From: an uncultured Flavobacteriales bacterium
GTDB taxonomy: Bacteria > Bacteroidota > Bacteroidia > Palsa-965
Reading direction: 5' to 3'
NCBI GenBank assembly: GCA_946478675.1
Contig: CAMLEF010000141.1
Span: 1 to 10,577 of the forward strand
Length of the DNA: 10,577 bases
The position numbers and the translations under genes are program-made. How positions within the stretch are numbered: position 1 is the first letter of the stretch; each line of letters starts with the position of its first letter. Shown one piece after another: positions 1 through 5,765 of this stretch. Under the pieces are notes generated by a model. It was given only the letters and a program-made list of their open reading frames with translations, had not been told where the DNA came from and searched no databases.

Positions 1-296
1 AGGTCGTTGGGGTGAATGGCGTCGAGGAAAAGCTTGAAAATGCCGGGGAAAGTGCCGTTGTATTCGGGAATGACCAGGATGAATTTCTGTACCGGGCGAA
101 TAAAGGTATCGAGCAATTGATTGAACGCAGCGGGCTGCCGGTCAGACAGGTAGCTGAAGGCGAAATCCTGCGGCAGGTCTTCCAGCGAGAGCAGGCGGTG
201 CGGGATGTCCAGCTCGCCGAGGATGCCGCTGTAGGTTTGGGCGACTTTGCGTGTATTGCTGCCGGGACGGTTGGTTCCGGAAATGAGCGTGACCAT
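1..296 (-). CDS. NAD(P)H-dependent FMN reductase family protein (partial, 3' end outside window)
   Basis: The minus strand from ATG at 296-294 stays open to the window edge and gives the first 98 residues of a flavodoxin-fold NAD(P)H-dependent FMN reductase or quinone reductase. These cytosolic enzymes move electrons from NAD(P)H to bound FMN and on to flavin, quinone or azo substrates. Two family signatures are visible: SGTNRPGSNT at residues 6-15, the phosphate-binding loop after the first beta strand, and PEYNGTFPGIFK at 77-88, the loop that contacts the isoalloxazine ring. The start is supported because strand beta-1 (MVTLIS) begins directly at the methionine, as is usual in this family. 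Members are normally about 170-190 residues, so roughly half is missing. The gene diverges from the hydrolase at 478. The physiological substrate cannot be told from this fragment. Confidence 0.88.
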   Translation of the reverse strand, partial: MVTLISGTNRPGSNTRKVAQTYSGILGELDIPHRLLSLEDLPQDFAFSYLSDRQPAAFNQLLDTFIRPVQKFILVIPEYNGTFPGIFKLFLDAIHPND

Positions 297-477
297 CAGG
301 TTTTTAGCGTTTAAAGAGGCCGTTGTTCAAAATTCGTCGCGGTTTCAGGGCGCTTTCACGGGGCGTCCTACGCACAAATTCGCTACTTTCGAACGAAATT
401 TTGAAGGGGCAGGAACGGCCTTGCGAAGTAACGGAATTTACGCTTCTGAGCCCCTGTCTACCGCCATTTAAGCCATT
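297..477. promoter_or_regulatory. Divergent intergenic region between FMN reductase and hydrolase
   Basis: These 181 bases separate two divergently transcribed genes and should therefore hold both promoters. On the plus strand TACTTTCG at 384-391 differs from the Bacteroidota -7 box TAnnTTTG at one position. No convincing -33 TTG partner was found and no clear -7 box was seen for the minus strand. Short open frames here have no recognisable protein sequence. Confidence 0.3.
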
Positions 478-1158
478 ATGAAGATCACCTATTACGGTCA
501 TTCCTGTTTCGGCGTGGAAATCAAGGGGAAGCATATCCTTTTCGACCCTTACATCTCCCCCAACCCGCTGGCCGCATCGATCGATATCAACGCCATCCCG
601 GCCGATTAGATCCTGCAGTCGCACGGGCACGGTGACCACATTGCCGATACCATTCCGATCGCACAGCGCACGGGAGCAACCGTCGTAGGCGCGTTCGAAG
701 TGACGGAATGGCTGAAAAAGCACGGCGTCGAAAACACGCACCCGATGAACATCGGCGGAAAATGGAAATTCGATTTCGGCAATGTAAAATGCGTTCATGC
801 CGCGCACTCCAGCTCCATGCCCGACGGCAGCTACGGCGGTTCCCCGCTGGGCTTCATCGTGGAAACGGACGAAGCCAACTTCTATTACGCCGGCGATACG
901 GCGCTCACCTACGACATGAAGCTCATCGGTGATTACCGTCGCATCAATTTCGCGTTCCTGCCGATCGGCGACAACTTCACAATGGGCGTGGACAATGCGC
1001 TGATCGCAACGGACTTCATCAATTGCGGCGACGTGATCGGGATGCATTACGATACATTCGGGTATATCAGGATCGACCATGCCGATGCCGAACGGAAATT
1101 TTCGCGCTCCGGCAAAAAGCTTACGCTGATGCAGATCGGCGAAACGATCGAAAAATAA
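478..1158 (+). pseudogene. UlaG-like metal-dependent hydrolase (MBL fold) with in-frame TAG at codon 44
   Basis: Read through one stop, this frame encodes a 226-residue metallo-beta-lactamase-fold hydrolase of the UlaG-like class, the usual length for the Bacteroidota metal-dependent hydrolase often found beside parA. Every hallmark is in one frame: YYGHSC near the N-terminus (His8), the metal motif HGHGDH at residues 49-54, His110 in AAHSSS, Asp140 in YAGDTAL, and His190 in GMHYDTFGYI. TAG at 607-609 falls five residues before the metal motif, in IPAD-stop-ILQSHGHGDH. My recollection of the family is that Tyr is common there, so one base change from TAC or TAT would explain it. No frameshift is present. 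Translation restarting at GTG 700 would lack the HGHGDH motif and be inactive. Causes could be a real nonsense mutation or a sequence error. The substrate is unknown. ParA starts 45 bases downstream. Confidence 0.85.
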
Positions 1159-1203
1159 CAGTAACGAAATTTGCGCCGGGCACGTTCAACCGGAACAACA
1201 TAA

Positions 1204-2022
1204 ATGGGAAAAATCATTTCAGTAGCGAACCAGAAGGGCGGCGTCGGTAAAACGACCACCGCCATTAACCTCGCCGCCAGTTTCGCGGTCCTGGAATACC
1301 GCACCCTGCTCGTCGACGCCGACCCGCAGGCCAACTCCACTTCCGGCGTCGGTTTCGACCCCAAAAACGTCAAGACCAGCATTTACGAATGCATCATCGA
1401 GGGAAAGGATCCGAAGGACATCATCCTGCAGACGACTACGCCTAACCTCGACCTGCTCCCGGCGCACATCGACCTCGTCGGCGCGGAGATCGAAATGATC
1501 AACCTGCCGAACCGCGAAAAAATGATGCGCCACGCCTTGGCGAAAGTAAAAGACCAGTACGACTTCATCGTCGTCGACTGCTCCCCTTCGCTCGGCCTCG
1601 TCACCGTCAACGCGCTTTCCGCTTCGGATTCCGTGATCATCCCCGTGCAGTGTGAATACTTCGCGCTGGAAGGTCTCGGCAAGCTGCTCAATACGATCAA
1701 GATCGTGCAGGGCCGCCTGAACCCCGAGCTTGCGATCGAAGGCATCCTGCTGACGATGTACGACATCCGCCTCCGCCTCAGCAACCAGGTGGTGGAAGAA
1801 GTCAAAACGCATTTCCAGTCGATGGTATTCGATACGATCATCCAGCGCAACACCAAGCTGGGTGAAGCCCCGAGCTTCGGCGAAACGATCATCATGCATG
1901 ACGCGACGAGCAAAGGCGCCATCAACTACCTCAACCTCGCCCGCGAGATCCTGCAAAAGAACAACATGACGCGCCTGAGCGACGAAGAAAAGATCATCAA
2001 CATCACCCAGGATAAAAATTAA
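1204..2022 (+). CDS. parA: Chromosome partitioning ATPase ParA (Soj)
   Basis: This 272-residue protein is a ParA/Soj-type P-loop ATPase that, with ParB bound at parS, moves and separates newly replicated chromosome origins along the nucleoid. The deviant Walker A motif KGGVGKTT is at residues 11-18, Walker A-prime LLVDADPQ at 36-43 and Walker B FIVVDCSPSLG at 121-131. The YDIRLRLSNQV segment near 186-196 holds the arginines that correspond to the non-specific DNA-binding patch of Soj. The start at 1204 puts the first beta strand (KIISVAN) immediately after the initiator, as in the family. The last 20 or so residues (from about NNMTRLSDEE) form a polar tail slightly longer than in short Soj proteins. 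parB follows after a structured 127-base gap, so the two are probably co-transcribed but may be differentially expressed. Confidence 0.97.
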   Translation: MGKIISVANQKGGVGKTTTAINLAASFAVLEYRTLLVDADPQANSTSGVGFDPKNVKTSIYECIIEGKDPKDIILQTTTPNLDLLPAHIDLVGAEIEMINLPNREKMMRHALAKVKDQYDFIVVDCSPSLGLVTVNALSASDSVIIPVQCEYFALEGLGKLLNTIKIVQGRLNPELAIEGILLTMYDIRLRLSNQVVEEVKTHFQSMVFDTIIQRNTKLGEAPSFGETIIMHDATSKGAINYLNLAREILQKNNMTRLSDEEKIINITQDKN

Positions 2023-2043
2023 TTCCGGAGAGACTCCGGAATT
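2021..2043. repeat. Perfect 10-bp hairpin at the parA stop codon
   Basis: AATTCCGGAG at 2021-2030 and CTCCGGAATT at 2034-2043 are exact inverted repeats around the three-base loop AGA. The left arm begins inside the parA stop codon (TAA, 2020-2022). No T-tract follows on the plus strand, where GAAGAAGAAGG comes next, so it is not a standard intrinsic terminator for parA. In RNA it could protect the parA 3' end or modulate readthrough into parB. Confidence 0.8.
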
Positions 2044-2058
2044 CGAAGAAGAAGGGTC

Positions 2059-2084
2059 GGCCTCCCGATGGCTATCGGGAGGTC
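2059..2084. repeat. 9-11 bp hairpin CCTCCCGAT/ATCGGGAGG in the parA-parB gap
   Basis: CCTCCCGAT (2061-2069) pairs exactly with ATCGGGAGG (2074-2082) around the loop GGCT. G2060-T2083 as a G-U pair and G2059-C2084 extend the stem to 11 pairs. I recall CCCGATagctATCGGG-type palindromes as recurrent in intergenic DNA of Bacteroidota, so this could be a copy of a dispersed element; that recollection was not checked. No T-run follows. Confidence 0.75.
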
Positions 2085-2091
2085 AGCCCCT

Positions 2092-2128
2092 ATCATCTCC
2101 CTCCGGGAGAATCATCTCCGGAACGGAG
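2092..2128. repeat. Paired small hairpins upstream of parB
   Basis: Two similar units follow each other: ATCATCTCC at 2092-2100 and again at 2111-2119. Each runs into a short stem: CTCCC/GGGAG (2097-2101 with 2105-2109, loop TCC) and CTCCG/CGGAG (2116-2120 with 2124-2128, loop GAA). CTCCGG or its complement recurs in three of the four hairpins of this gap. A purine-only leader rich in AAG (about 2130-2149) links the last hairpin to the parB ATG and may act as the ribosome-loading segment. Confidence 0.55.
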
Positions 2129-2149
2129 TAAAAAAGAAGAAGAAAGAAG

Positions 2150-3049
2150 ATGAGCACCAAACGCAACGCACTCGGAAAAGGCCTCAGCGCCCTTCTTGAA
2201 AACGCCAACACCGACATCACGAGCAACCAGCGTCTCGCTGCAGAGCCCGGCGCTGTTGTAGGAGCGGTTTCCAACATCCCCGTTTCGCAGATCGAAGCGA
2301 ACCCGTTCCAGCCGCGCACGCACTTCGAAGAGCAGGCGCTGCAGGAGCTGGCGGATTCCATCAAGCAGCACGGCATCATCCAGCCCGTGACGGTGCGCAA
2401 GATGGGTTACGACCGTTTCCAGCTCATCTCTGGTGAACGCCGCTTCCGCGCTTCCCAGCTCGCCGGCCTCGAGACCATTCCCGCGTACGTGCGCATCGCC
2501 AACGACCAGTCGATGCTCGAGATGGCGCTCGTGGAAAACATCCAGCGCGAAAACCTCGACGCCATCGAGATCGCCATCAGCTACAAGCGCCTCATCGACG
2601 AGTGCAGCCTCACGCAGGAACAGCTCAGCGAAAAAGTCAGCAAGCAGCGCTCGACGGTGACGAACTACCTCCGCCTGCTCAAGCTGCCGCCGGTTGTTCA
2701 GCTCGGCATCCGCGAGAAGAAAATTTCCATGGGCCACGCCCGCGCGCTCATCAACGTCGAAAAACAGAACGACATGGAAGAGCTTTACCACCGCATCATG
2801 GAAGAAGATCTTTCCGTGCGCGAAGTGGAAGAGCTCGCCCGCGACGTCAAGAAGATCGAGCCCCGCATCAAGCATAAAAACCTTACCGGCGATCTCGACG
2901 ATAAGTTCCGCGACAAAGTGAAAAGTCTTTCGAAGCAATACAATTCGAAGATCGAGCTGAAGAGCAACACGCAGGGACAAGGCAAGCTCATCATCCCGTT
3001 CTCGAATGAAGAAGACCTCGAGCGTCTTCTCGACGCGCTGGACATTTAA
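2150..3049 (+). CDS. parB: Chromosome partitioning protein ParB (Spo0J), CTP-dependent DNA clamp
   Basis: This 299-residue protein is a chromosomal ParB. The family binds parS, hydrolyses CTP, spreads as a sliding clamp and stimulates ParA. The N-terminus has the ParA-contacting sequence NALGKGLSALL (6-16). The CTP-binding ParB/Srx domain starts near IPVSQIEANPFQPR (43-56), with box II GERRFRA at 95-101 and ENIQRENL at 129-136. The parS-reading helix-turn-helix lies at about 155-180 (TQEQLSEKVSKQRSTVTNYL). The C-terminal dimerisation domain (about 250-299) ends in NEEDLERLLDALDI. Length is normal and nothing is missing. ATG 2150 follows a purine-rich leader and gives the standard MS-K-LGKGL beginning. 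An intrinsic terminator 23 bases after the stop closes the unit. Confidence 0.97.
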   Translation: MSTKRNALGKGLSALLENANTDITSNQRLAAEPGAVVGAVSNIPVSQIEANPFQPRTHFEEQALQELADSIKQHGIIQPVTVRKMGYDRFQLISGERRFRASQLAGLETIPAYVRIANDQSMLEMALVENIQRENLDAIEIAISYKRLIDECSLTQEQLSEKVSKQRSTVTNYLRLLKLPPVVQLGIREKKISMGHARALINVEKQNDMEELYHRIMEEDLSVREVEELARDVKKIEPRIKHKNLTGDLDDKFRDKVKSLSKQYNSKIELKSNTQGQGKLIIPFSNEEDLERLLDALDI

Positions 3050-3071
3050 ACGAAAATTTCAAATGATTTCG

Positions 3072-3108
3072 ATCCTGGAATGTCAACCGATGTTCCGGGA
3101 TTTTTTTT
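3072..3108 (+). terminator. Rho-independent terminator of parAB
   Basis: ATCCTGGAA (3072-3080) pairs with TTCCGGGAT (3093-3101), nine pairs including one G-U, around a 12-base loop. A run of eight T (3101-3108) follows at once. It starts 23 bases after the parB stop and precedes the DUF5683 gene, so that gene should have its own promoter. This also argues against a protein start inside 3080-3190. Confidence 0.88.
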
Positions 3109-3190
3109 ACCCGTTTGCAATCCTGCATTAACGCTTTTTTACAGGACGAAATTGGCCGATCGCGGCGGAAGAAGTAATTTCAGCACCGCA

Positions 3191-3799
3191 ATGAGAACGC
3201 GGCTGCTGCTTCTTTCTTTCTTTTTTCTCGCAGGAATTTTTCTTCCGCAATCGTCATCCGCGCGCGTGCTCGTCGGGCTGCGCTACCGCGTGCTGAATGA
3301 GCTGCCCGCTTTTCCGAAAGACACGATTGTCATCGACCAATCGAAAGAAAAGTCGCCGAAGAAAGCTGCGATCATGAGCGCCTGCCTTCCGGGGCTCGGA
3401 CAAGTCTACAACGGCCGCAAAGCGTATTGGAAAGTACCCGTCATCTACGCGGGCTTCGGCGGATTGATCTACGGTTTTTCCTGGAACCAGTCGCTGTTCA
3501 AAACCTACCGCACCGCGCTGCGCCTTCGCTACGACAACGATCCGACTACGATTGATGATTACCCGGCCTACTCCGATAACGATCTCGTTACGCTCAAGAA
3601 TTATTACCAGCGTTACCGCGACCTCTGCGTGATCGGAATGGCGGCGTTGTACACGTTGCAGATCCTCGACGCGGTGGTCGATGCGCATCTTTCTTCCTTC
3701 GATGTGAGCGACGATCTTTCATTGCAGGTTTCGCCGGCGATAGCTCCTTCAGCGTTCGGCGTAACCACGATGGTCGGTCTTCGTCTTTCCTTCCGATGA
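3191..3799 (+). CDS. DUF5683 domain-containing membrane protein
   Basis: A 202-residue protein that I recognise as a DUF5683 family member, typically encoded just after parB in Bacteroidota; the function is unknown. A cleavable signal peptide is likely (MRTRLLLLSFFFLAGIF, cleavage near SSSA-R at about 24). The domain is seen as KKAAIMSACLPGLGQVYNGR (57-76), a hydrophobic stretch VPVIYAGFGGLIYGFSW (82-98), and the C-terminal block RDLCVIGMAALYTLQILDAVVDAHL (143-167) followed by FDVSDDLSL (170-178). It is probably an inner-membrane or periplasm-facing protein. I chose ATG 3191 because it begins the signal peptide; upstream in-frame codons run into the parB terminator. The stop overlaps the next ATG by four bases, implying translational coupling. 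dapB and lepB, which I recall as frequent next genes in relatives, are not here. Confidence 0.88.
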   Translation: MRTRLLLLSFFFLAGIFLPQSSSARVLVGLRYRVLNELPAFPKDTIVIDQSKEKSPKKAAIMSACLPGLGQVYNGRKAYWKVPVIYAGFGGLIYGFSWNQSLFKTYRTALRLRYDNDPTTIDDYPAYSDNDLVTLKNYYQRYRDLCVIGMAALYTLQILDAVVDAHLSSFDVSDDLSLQVSPAIAPSAFGVTTMVGLRLSFR

Positions 3800-4458
3800 G
3801 ACGACGCTCCTGTTTTTTCTGCATCGTCCTTTTCATTTCAGCACTAGGTTGTTCGGCTCCGTCTGCCAAAGTGCGAAAGGACAGCGCAGTGACGGACACT
3901 CCGAAAGTTACTGTTGTTGTACCTGATCAACCCGCCGTTGTGGTGCAGGAACCTGTGCCTTATCAAACGGCATTGGGCATCTATTTCGTCATGGATGAAA
4001 AATATTCCGGAGATGCCGACACTTCGCATTTCGACGAATGGCTCGCGACAAAACTGGAAACGATCGATCACACGGGCCAGGCTGGGATCGGCTTGTACGG
4101 CGGCGGACCGAATAATTCCGAATGGAATCCGGCCAATGATCTTTTCGTCGTTGCCACTTTCGCTGATGCTACGGTGCCGCCTTCACTGAAAGTTTTCATC
4201 AACGATAAATCTTATGGAAAAGCGCACTGGCATTTTCATGCATCGCCGACCGGCAAGGGCGTGCTCGCCTGGTTCATCCTGCCGGAATCGTATTGGTCGT
4301 CGCATTTGCGGAAGGTTACTTATGCGGAAGAAAAAGAACTGTGGCCGGATTCTGCCGCGTTCTATTTTTCTCCCGATCCTGCAGAGCTCATCTCCATACG
4401 CGTCGAGTCGAAGCAGGTAAAACTGAAAGGCTACTTCCGCGCTGCCTTCGGTGAATGA
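3796..4458 (+). CDS. Putative lipoprotein of unknown function
   Basis: A 220-residue protein I cannot assign to a family. The N-terminus MRRRSCFFCIVLFISALGCS looks like a lipoprotein signal with Cys19 as the acylated residue; the residue three before it is Ala rather than Leu, so the lipobox is imperfect. A flexible segment (about 20-55) rich in Lys, Asp, Val and Pro follows, then a globular part beginning at about YQTALGIYFVMDEKYSG. That part has several aromatic and Gly patches, such as GIGLYGGGPNNSEWNP and KAHWHFHASPTGKG, and looks beta-rich. It starts inside the stop of the DUF5683 gene (ATGA overlap), so the two are almost certainly co-translated and may act together in the envelope. No catalytic motif was seen. 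A weak T-poor gap follows with no clear terminator. Confidence 0.82.
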   Translation: MRRRSCFFCIVLFISALGCSAPSAKVRKDSAVTDTPKVTVVVPDQPAVVVQEPVPYQTALGIYFVMDEKYSGDADTSHFDEWLATKLETIDHTGQAGIGLYGGGPNNSEWNPANDLFVVATFADATVPPSLKVFINDKSYGKAHWHFHASPTGKGVLAWFILPESYWSSHLRKVTYAEEKELWPDSAAFYFSPDPAELISIRVESKQVKLKGYFRAAFGE

Positions 4459-4520
4459 TTGTTGAGCCCTCTCCCGCAAGCGTATTCCGAAAAAATTTCC
4501 GCTTTGTGATACAGGTATTT

Positions 4521-4548
4521 TTGTTTCACCGGAATTTTTCTAACTTGC
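4521..4548 (+). promoter_or_regulatory. Candidate Bacteroidota promoter for the two-helix membrane protein gene
   Basis: TTG at 4521-4523 lies 17 bases before TAACTTGC at 4541-4548. This resembles the Bacteroidota pattern TTG, 17-23 bases, TAnnTTTG, though the -7 box has two mismatches. A competing exact -7 match, TATTTTTG at 4516-4523, lacks a -33 partner at suitable distance. The ATG is at 4593. Confidence 0.25.
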
Positions 4549-4592
4549 TTTTCGAAACAACCGCTTTGCCACCGCCCCGCTAGGTCCGGTAA

Positions 4593-4955
4593 ATGCAGGT
4601 ACAAAAACCTGTTACCATGAACCAGGCAGAATTCCAGGCCTTCCGCGAGATCGCCATCGACCACCAGGACCGCGGCGTTGAACACCACCACATCGAAGCC
4701 ACGCTCACCAGCAAAGGCGCACATCCCGAAGCCATCAAAGAAATTCTCCGCGAGATCAAAACGATGGAGCTCATCCGCCGAAAAAAACGCGGCTTCAAGC
4801 TCGTACTCGCCGGTTCGCTTTTCCTCGTGTTCGGATTCCTCATTACGCTGGCGCTCTTCCACACGTCCGTCTCCATCAGCTATTCCATGTACGGCCTCAC
4901 CACCCTCGGCGTCGTCCTGCTGCTCTGGGGAATGGTCGACATCATGGGATGGTAG
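4593..4955 (+). CDS. Small two-helix membrane protein of unknown function
   Basis: A 120-residue protein with a soluble helical N-terminal part and two membrane segments. The N-terminal part (10-60) contains HHIEATLTSKGAHPEAIKEI, which follows a pattern of an amphipathic helix, a Lys-Gly turn and a second helix; I recall similar short modules before membrane hairpins in other Bacteroidota proteins, without an assigned function. The basic stretch RRKKRGFK (62-69) just before helix 1 (about 70-89) predicts a cytoplasmic N-terminus, and helix 2 is at about 100-117. The membrane arrangement is therefore a hairpin with both ends inside. ATG 4593 was chosen; ATG 4617, eight codons on, is an equally possible start. 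The stop TAG is immediately followed by the GAGTTCGGAG repeats. Confidence 0.72.
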   Translation: MQVQKPVTMNQAEFQAFREIAIDHQDRGVEHHHIEATLTSKGAHPEAIKEILREIKTMELIRRKKRGFKLVLAGSLFLVFGFLITLALFHTSVSISYSMYGLTTLGVVLLLWGMVDIMGW

Positions 4956-4956
4956 A

Positions 4957-4987
4957 GAGTTCGGAGTTTTGAGTATGGAGTTCGGAG
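4957..4987. repeat. Short GAGTTCGGAG repeats after a stop codon
   Basis: GAGTTCGGAG occurs at 4957-4966 and 4978-4987, with the related GAGTATGGAG at 4971-4980 overlapping the second copy. The array begins one base after the TAG of the two-helix protein gene. It encodes nothing recognisable and leads directly into the next repeat unit, forming a composite intergenic element. Such guanine-rich low-complexity arrays may be dispersed in the genome, which cannot be tested here. Confidence 0.6.
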
Positions 4988-5038
4988 CGGGAAGCGGTAG
5001 CCATGAGCGCTTAAGTGCCCTTAAGTGTCTCAAGTGGT
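4987..5038. repeat. Intergenic repeat, copy 1 (upstream of thiol transferase)
   Basis: The element is GCGGGAAGC (4987-4995), an 11-base spacer, then 32 bases (5007-5038) holding three tandem 10-base units: CTTAAGTGCC, CTTAAGTGTC and TCAAGTGGT-like. Copy 2 at 5619-5663 has the same parts in the same order and orientation. The 32-base parts differ at only two positions. Copy 1 ends 14 bases before the putative -7 box of the downstream gene. Confidence 0.8.
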
Positions 5039-5052
5039 CCCCCGAATCTCCC

Positions 5053-5060
5053 CATCTTTG
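5053..5060 (+). promoter_or_regulatory. Candidate -7 promoter box for the thiol transferase gene
   Basis: CATCTTTG differs from TAnnTTTG at its first base and lies 14 bases before the ATG at 5075. This close placement implies a very short or absent leader. No clear -33 TTG was found at 17-23 bases upstream, where copy 1 of the intergenic repeat sits. Confidence 0.35.
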
Positions 5061-5074
5061 CAGAAAGCCACTCC

Positions 5075-5614
5075 ATGACTGCTATTCCCGAACAGCTCCG
5101 CTATCCCATCGGAAAGTGGAACCGCCCGGAACATTTCGATCCTTCCGCACTTCCTGCGCAGATCAACATCCTCCGGAATTTTTCTGCGAAGCTCGCTGCT
5201 GCTGTTGCTGCCCTCGACGACAAGCAACTCGATACGCCGTATCGTCCCGAAGGCTGGACCGTGCGGCAGGTCGTGCATCATTGCGGCGACAGCCATGCGA
5301 ATGCGCTCATCCGTTTCAAGCTCGCGCTCACCGAAGAGCTGCCGACGATCAAACCGTATCTCGAAGATCGTTGGGCGGAACTGGCAGACGGAAAATCGAT
5401 CCCGGTGCAACCTTCGCTTCTGCTGTTGGAGGGATTGCATGCGCGATGGACGGTATTGCTGCAATCGCTGGAAGAACCGCAGTGGCAACGTGGTTTCATT
5501 CATCCCGAGCACGGACGCGAATTGAAATTGTTCCAGGTGCTTTCACTGTATGCGTGGCATTGCGATCATCACCTCGCGCACATCATAGAGCTTAAGAAGC
5601 GTGAAGGCTGGTAA
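5075..5614 (+). CDS. YfiT/BstA-like metal-dependent thiol transferase, DinB fold
   Basis: A 179-residue protein of the DinB/YfiT four-helix-bundle superfamily, closest in motif content to Bacillus YfiT (BstA), a bacillithiol S-transferase that conjugates the thiol to electrophiles such as drugs. The opening RYPIGKWNRPE (10-20), the block DTPYRPEGWTVRQVVHHCGDSH (53-74), FKLALTEELPTIKPY (81-95) and the C-terminal HPEHGRELKL and YAWHCDHHLAHI (159-170) are all family features. The metal ligands should be His69, His162 and His166, matching the spacing of His67, His160 and His164 in Bacillus YfiT. All are present, so the enzyme should be active. ATG 5075 fits the family start; the in-frame upstream extension overlaps the repeat and promoter. 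Whether this organism makes bacillithiol is not visible here. The gene is a single cistron flanked by two direct repeats. Confidence 0.9.
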   Translation: MTAIPEQLRYPIGKWNRPEHFDPSALPAQINILRNFSAKLAAAVAALDDKQLDTPYRPEGWTVRQVVHHCGDSHANALIRFKLALTEELPTIKPYLEDRWAELADGKSIPVQPSLLLLEGLHARWTVLLQSLEEPQWQRGFIHPEHGRELKLFQVLSLYAWHCDHHLAHIIELKKREGW

Positions 5615-5618
5615 CCAA

Positions 5619-5663
5619 GCGGGAAGCAAGCGCGCTTAAGTGCTCTCAAGTGTCTCAAGTGGT
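5619..5663. repeat. Intergenic repeat, copy 2 (downstream of thiol transferase)
   Basis: GCGGGAAGC (5619-5627), a 4-base spacer, and a 32-base block (5632-5663) with three 10-base CTTAAGTG/CTCAAGTG units. It matches copy 1 (4987-5038) in direct orientation with two differences in the 32-base block; only the inner spacer length differs (4 versus 11 bases). It starts 5 bases after the transferase stop. No dyad long enough for a terminator is present. Confidence 0.8.
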
Positions 5664-5750
5664 TTTCTCTAACCGCTCATGCCAGCACGCACCTCTCCTG
5701 CAACATTCAAAATGTAACTTTCCTTCCCGACTGCATTATTCGGAATGAAC

Positions 5751-5758
5751 TACATTTG
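5751..5758 (+). promoter_or_regulatory. Exact -7 promoter box upstream of lipoprotein operon
   Basis: TACATTTG matches TAnnTTTG exactly and ends 7 bases before the chosen ATG at 5766. It lies inside an alternative upstream start (ATG 5745), which supports 5766 as the true start. At a usual distance the transcript would begin at or very near the ATG. The -33 region is weak (CTG at 5731-5733, 17 bases upstream). Confidence 0.45.
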
Positions 5759-5765
5759 TACACCC

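Noticed and set aside
304..1080. Long minus-strand open frame across the hydrolase
   Set aside because: It is antisense to a recognisable conserved protein, has no known motif, and its length follows from GC-rich codon structure. The same holds for long minus-strand frames at 1219-1956, 2093-2980 and 6398-7633.
700..1158. Hydrolase as a shorter gene starting with GTG at 700
   Set aside because: It would lack the HGHGDH metal motif and the N-terminal strands, while homologous protein sequence is clearly encoded from 478 in the same frame.
3080..3190. Upstream extension of the DUF5683 reading frame to 3080
   Set aside because: It would start inside the stem of the parB terminator and bury the signal peptide; ATG 3191 begins a clear signal sequence.
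4522..4537. TGTTTCAC at 4522-4529, a perfect half of the parS consensus TGTTTCACGTGAAACA, near parAB
   Set aside because: The second half matches at only about three of eight positions, so it is not a palindrome and ParB would not be expected to bind strongly. No other parS-like site was seen in the window.
4957..5663. Repeats around the thiol transferase as a CRISPR array or transposon ends
   Set aside because: There are only two copies separated by a gene, the units are 10 bases, and they are direct rather than inverted; no cas gene or transposase is present.
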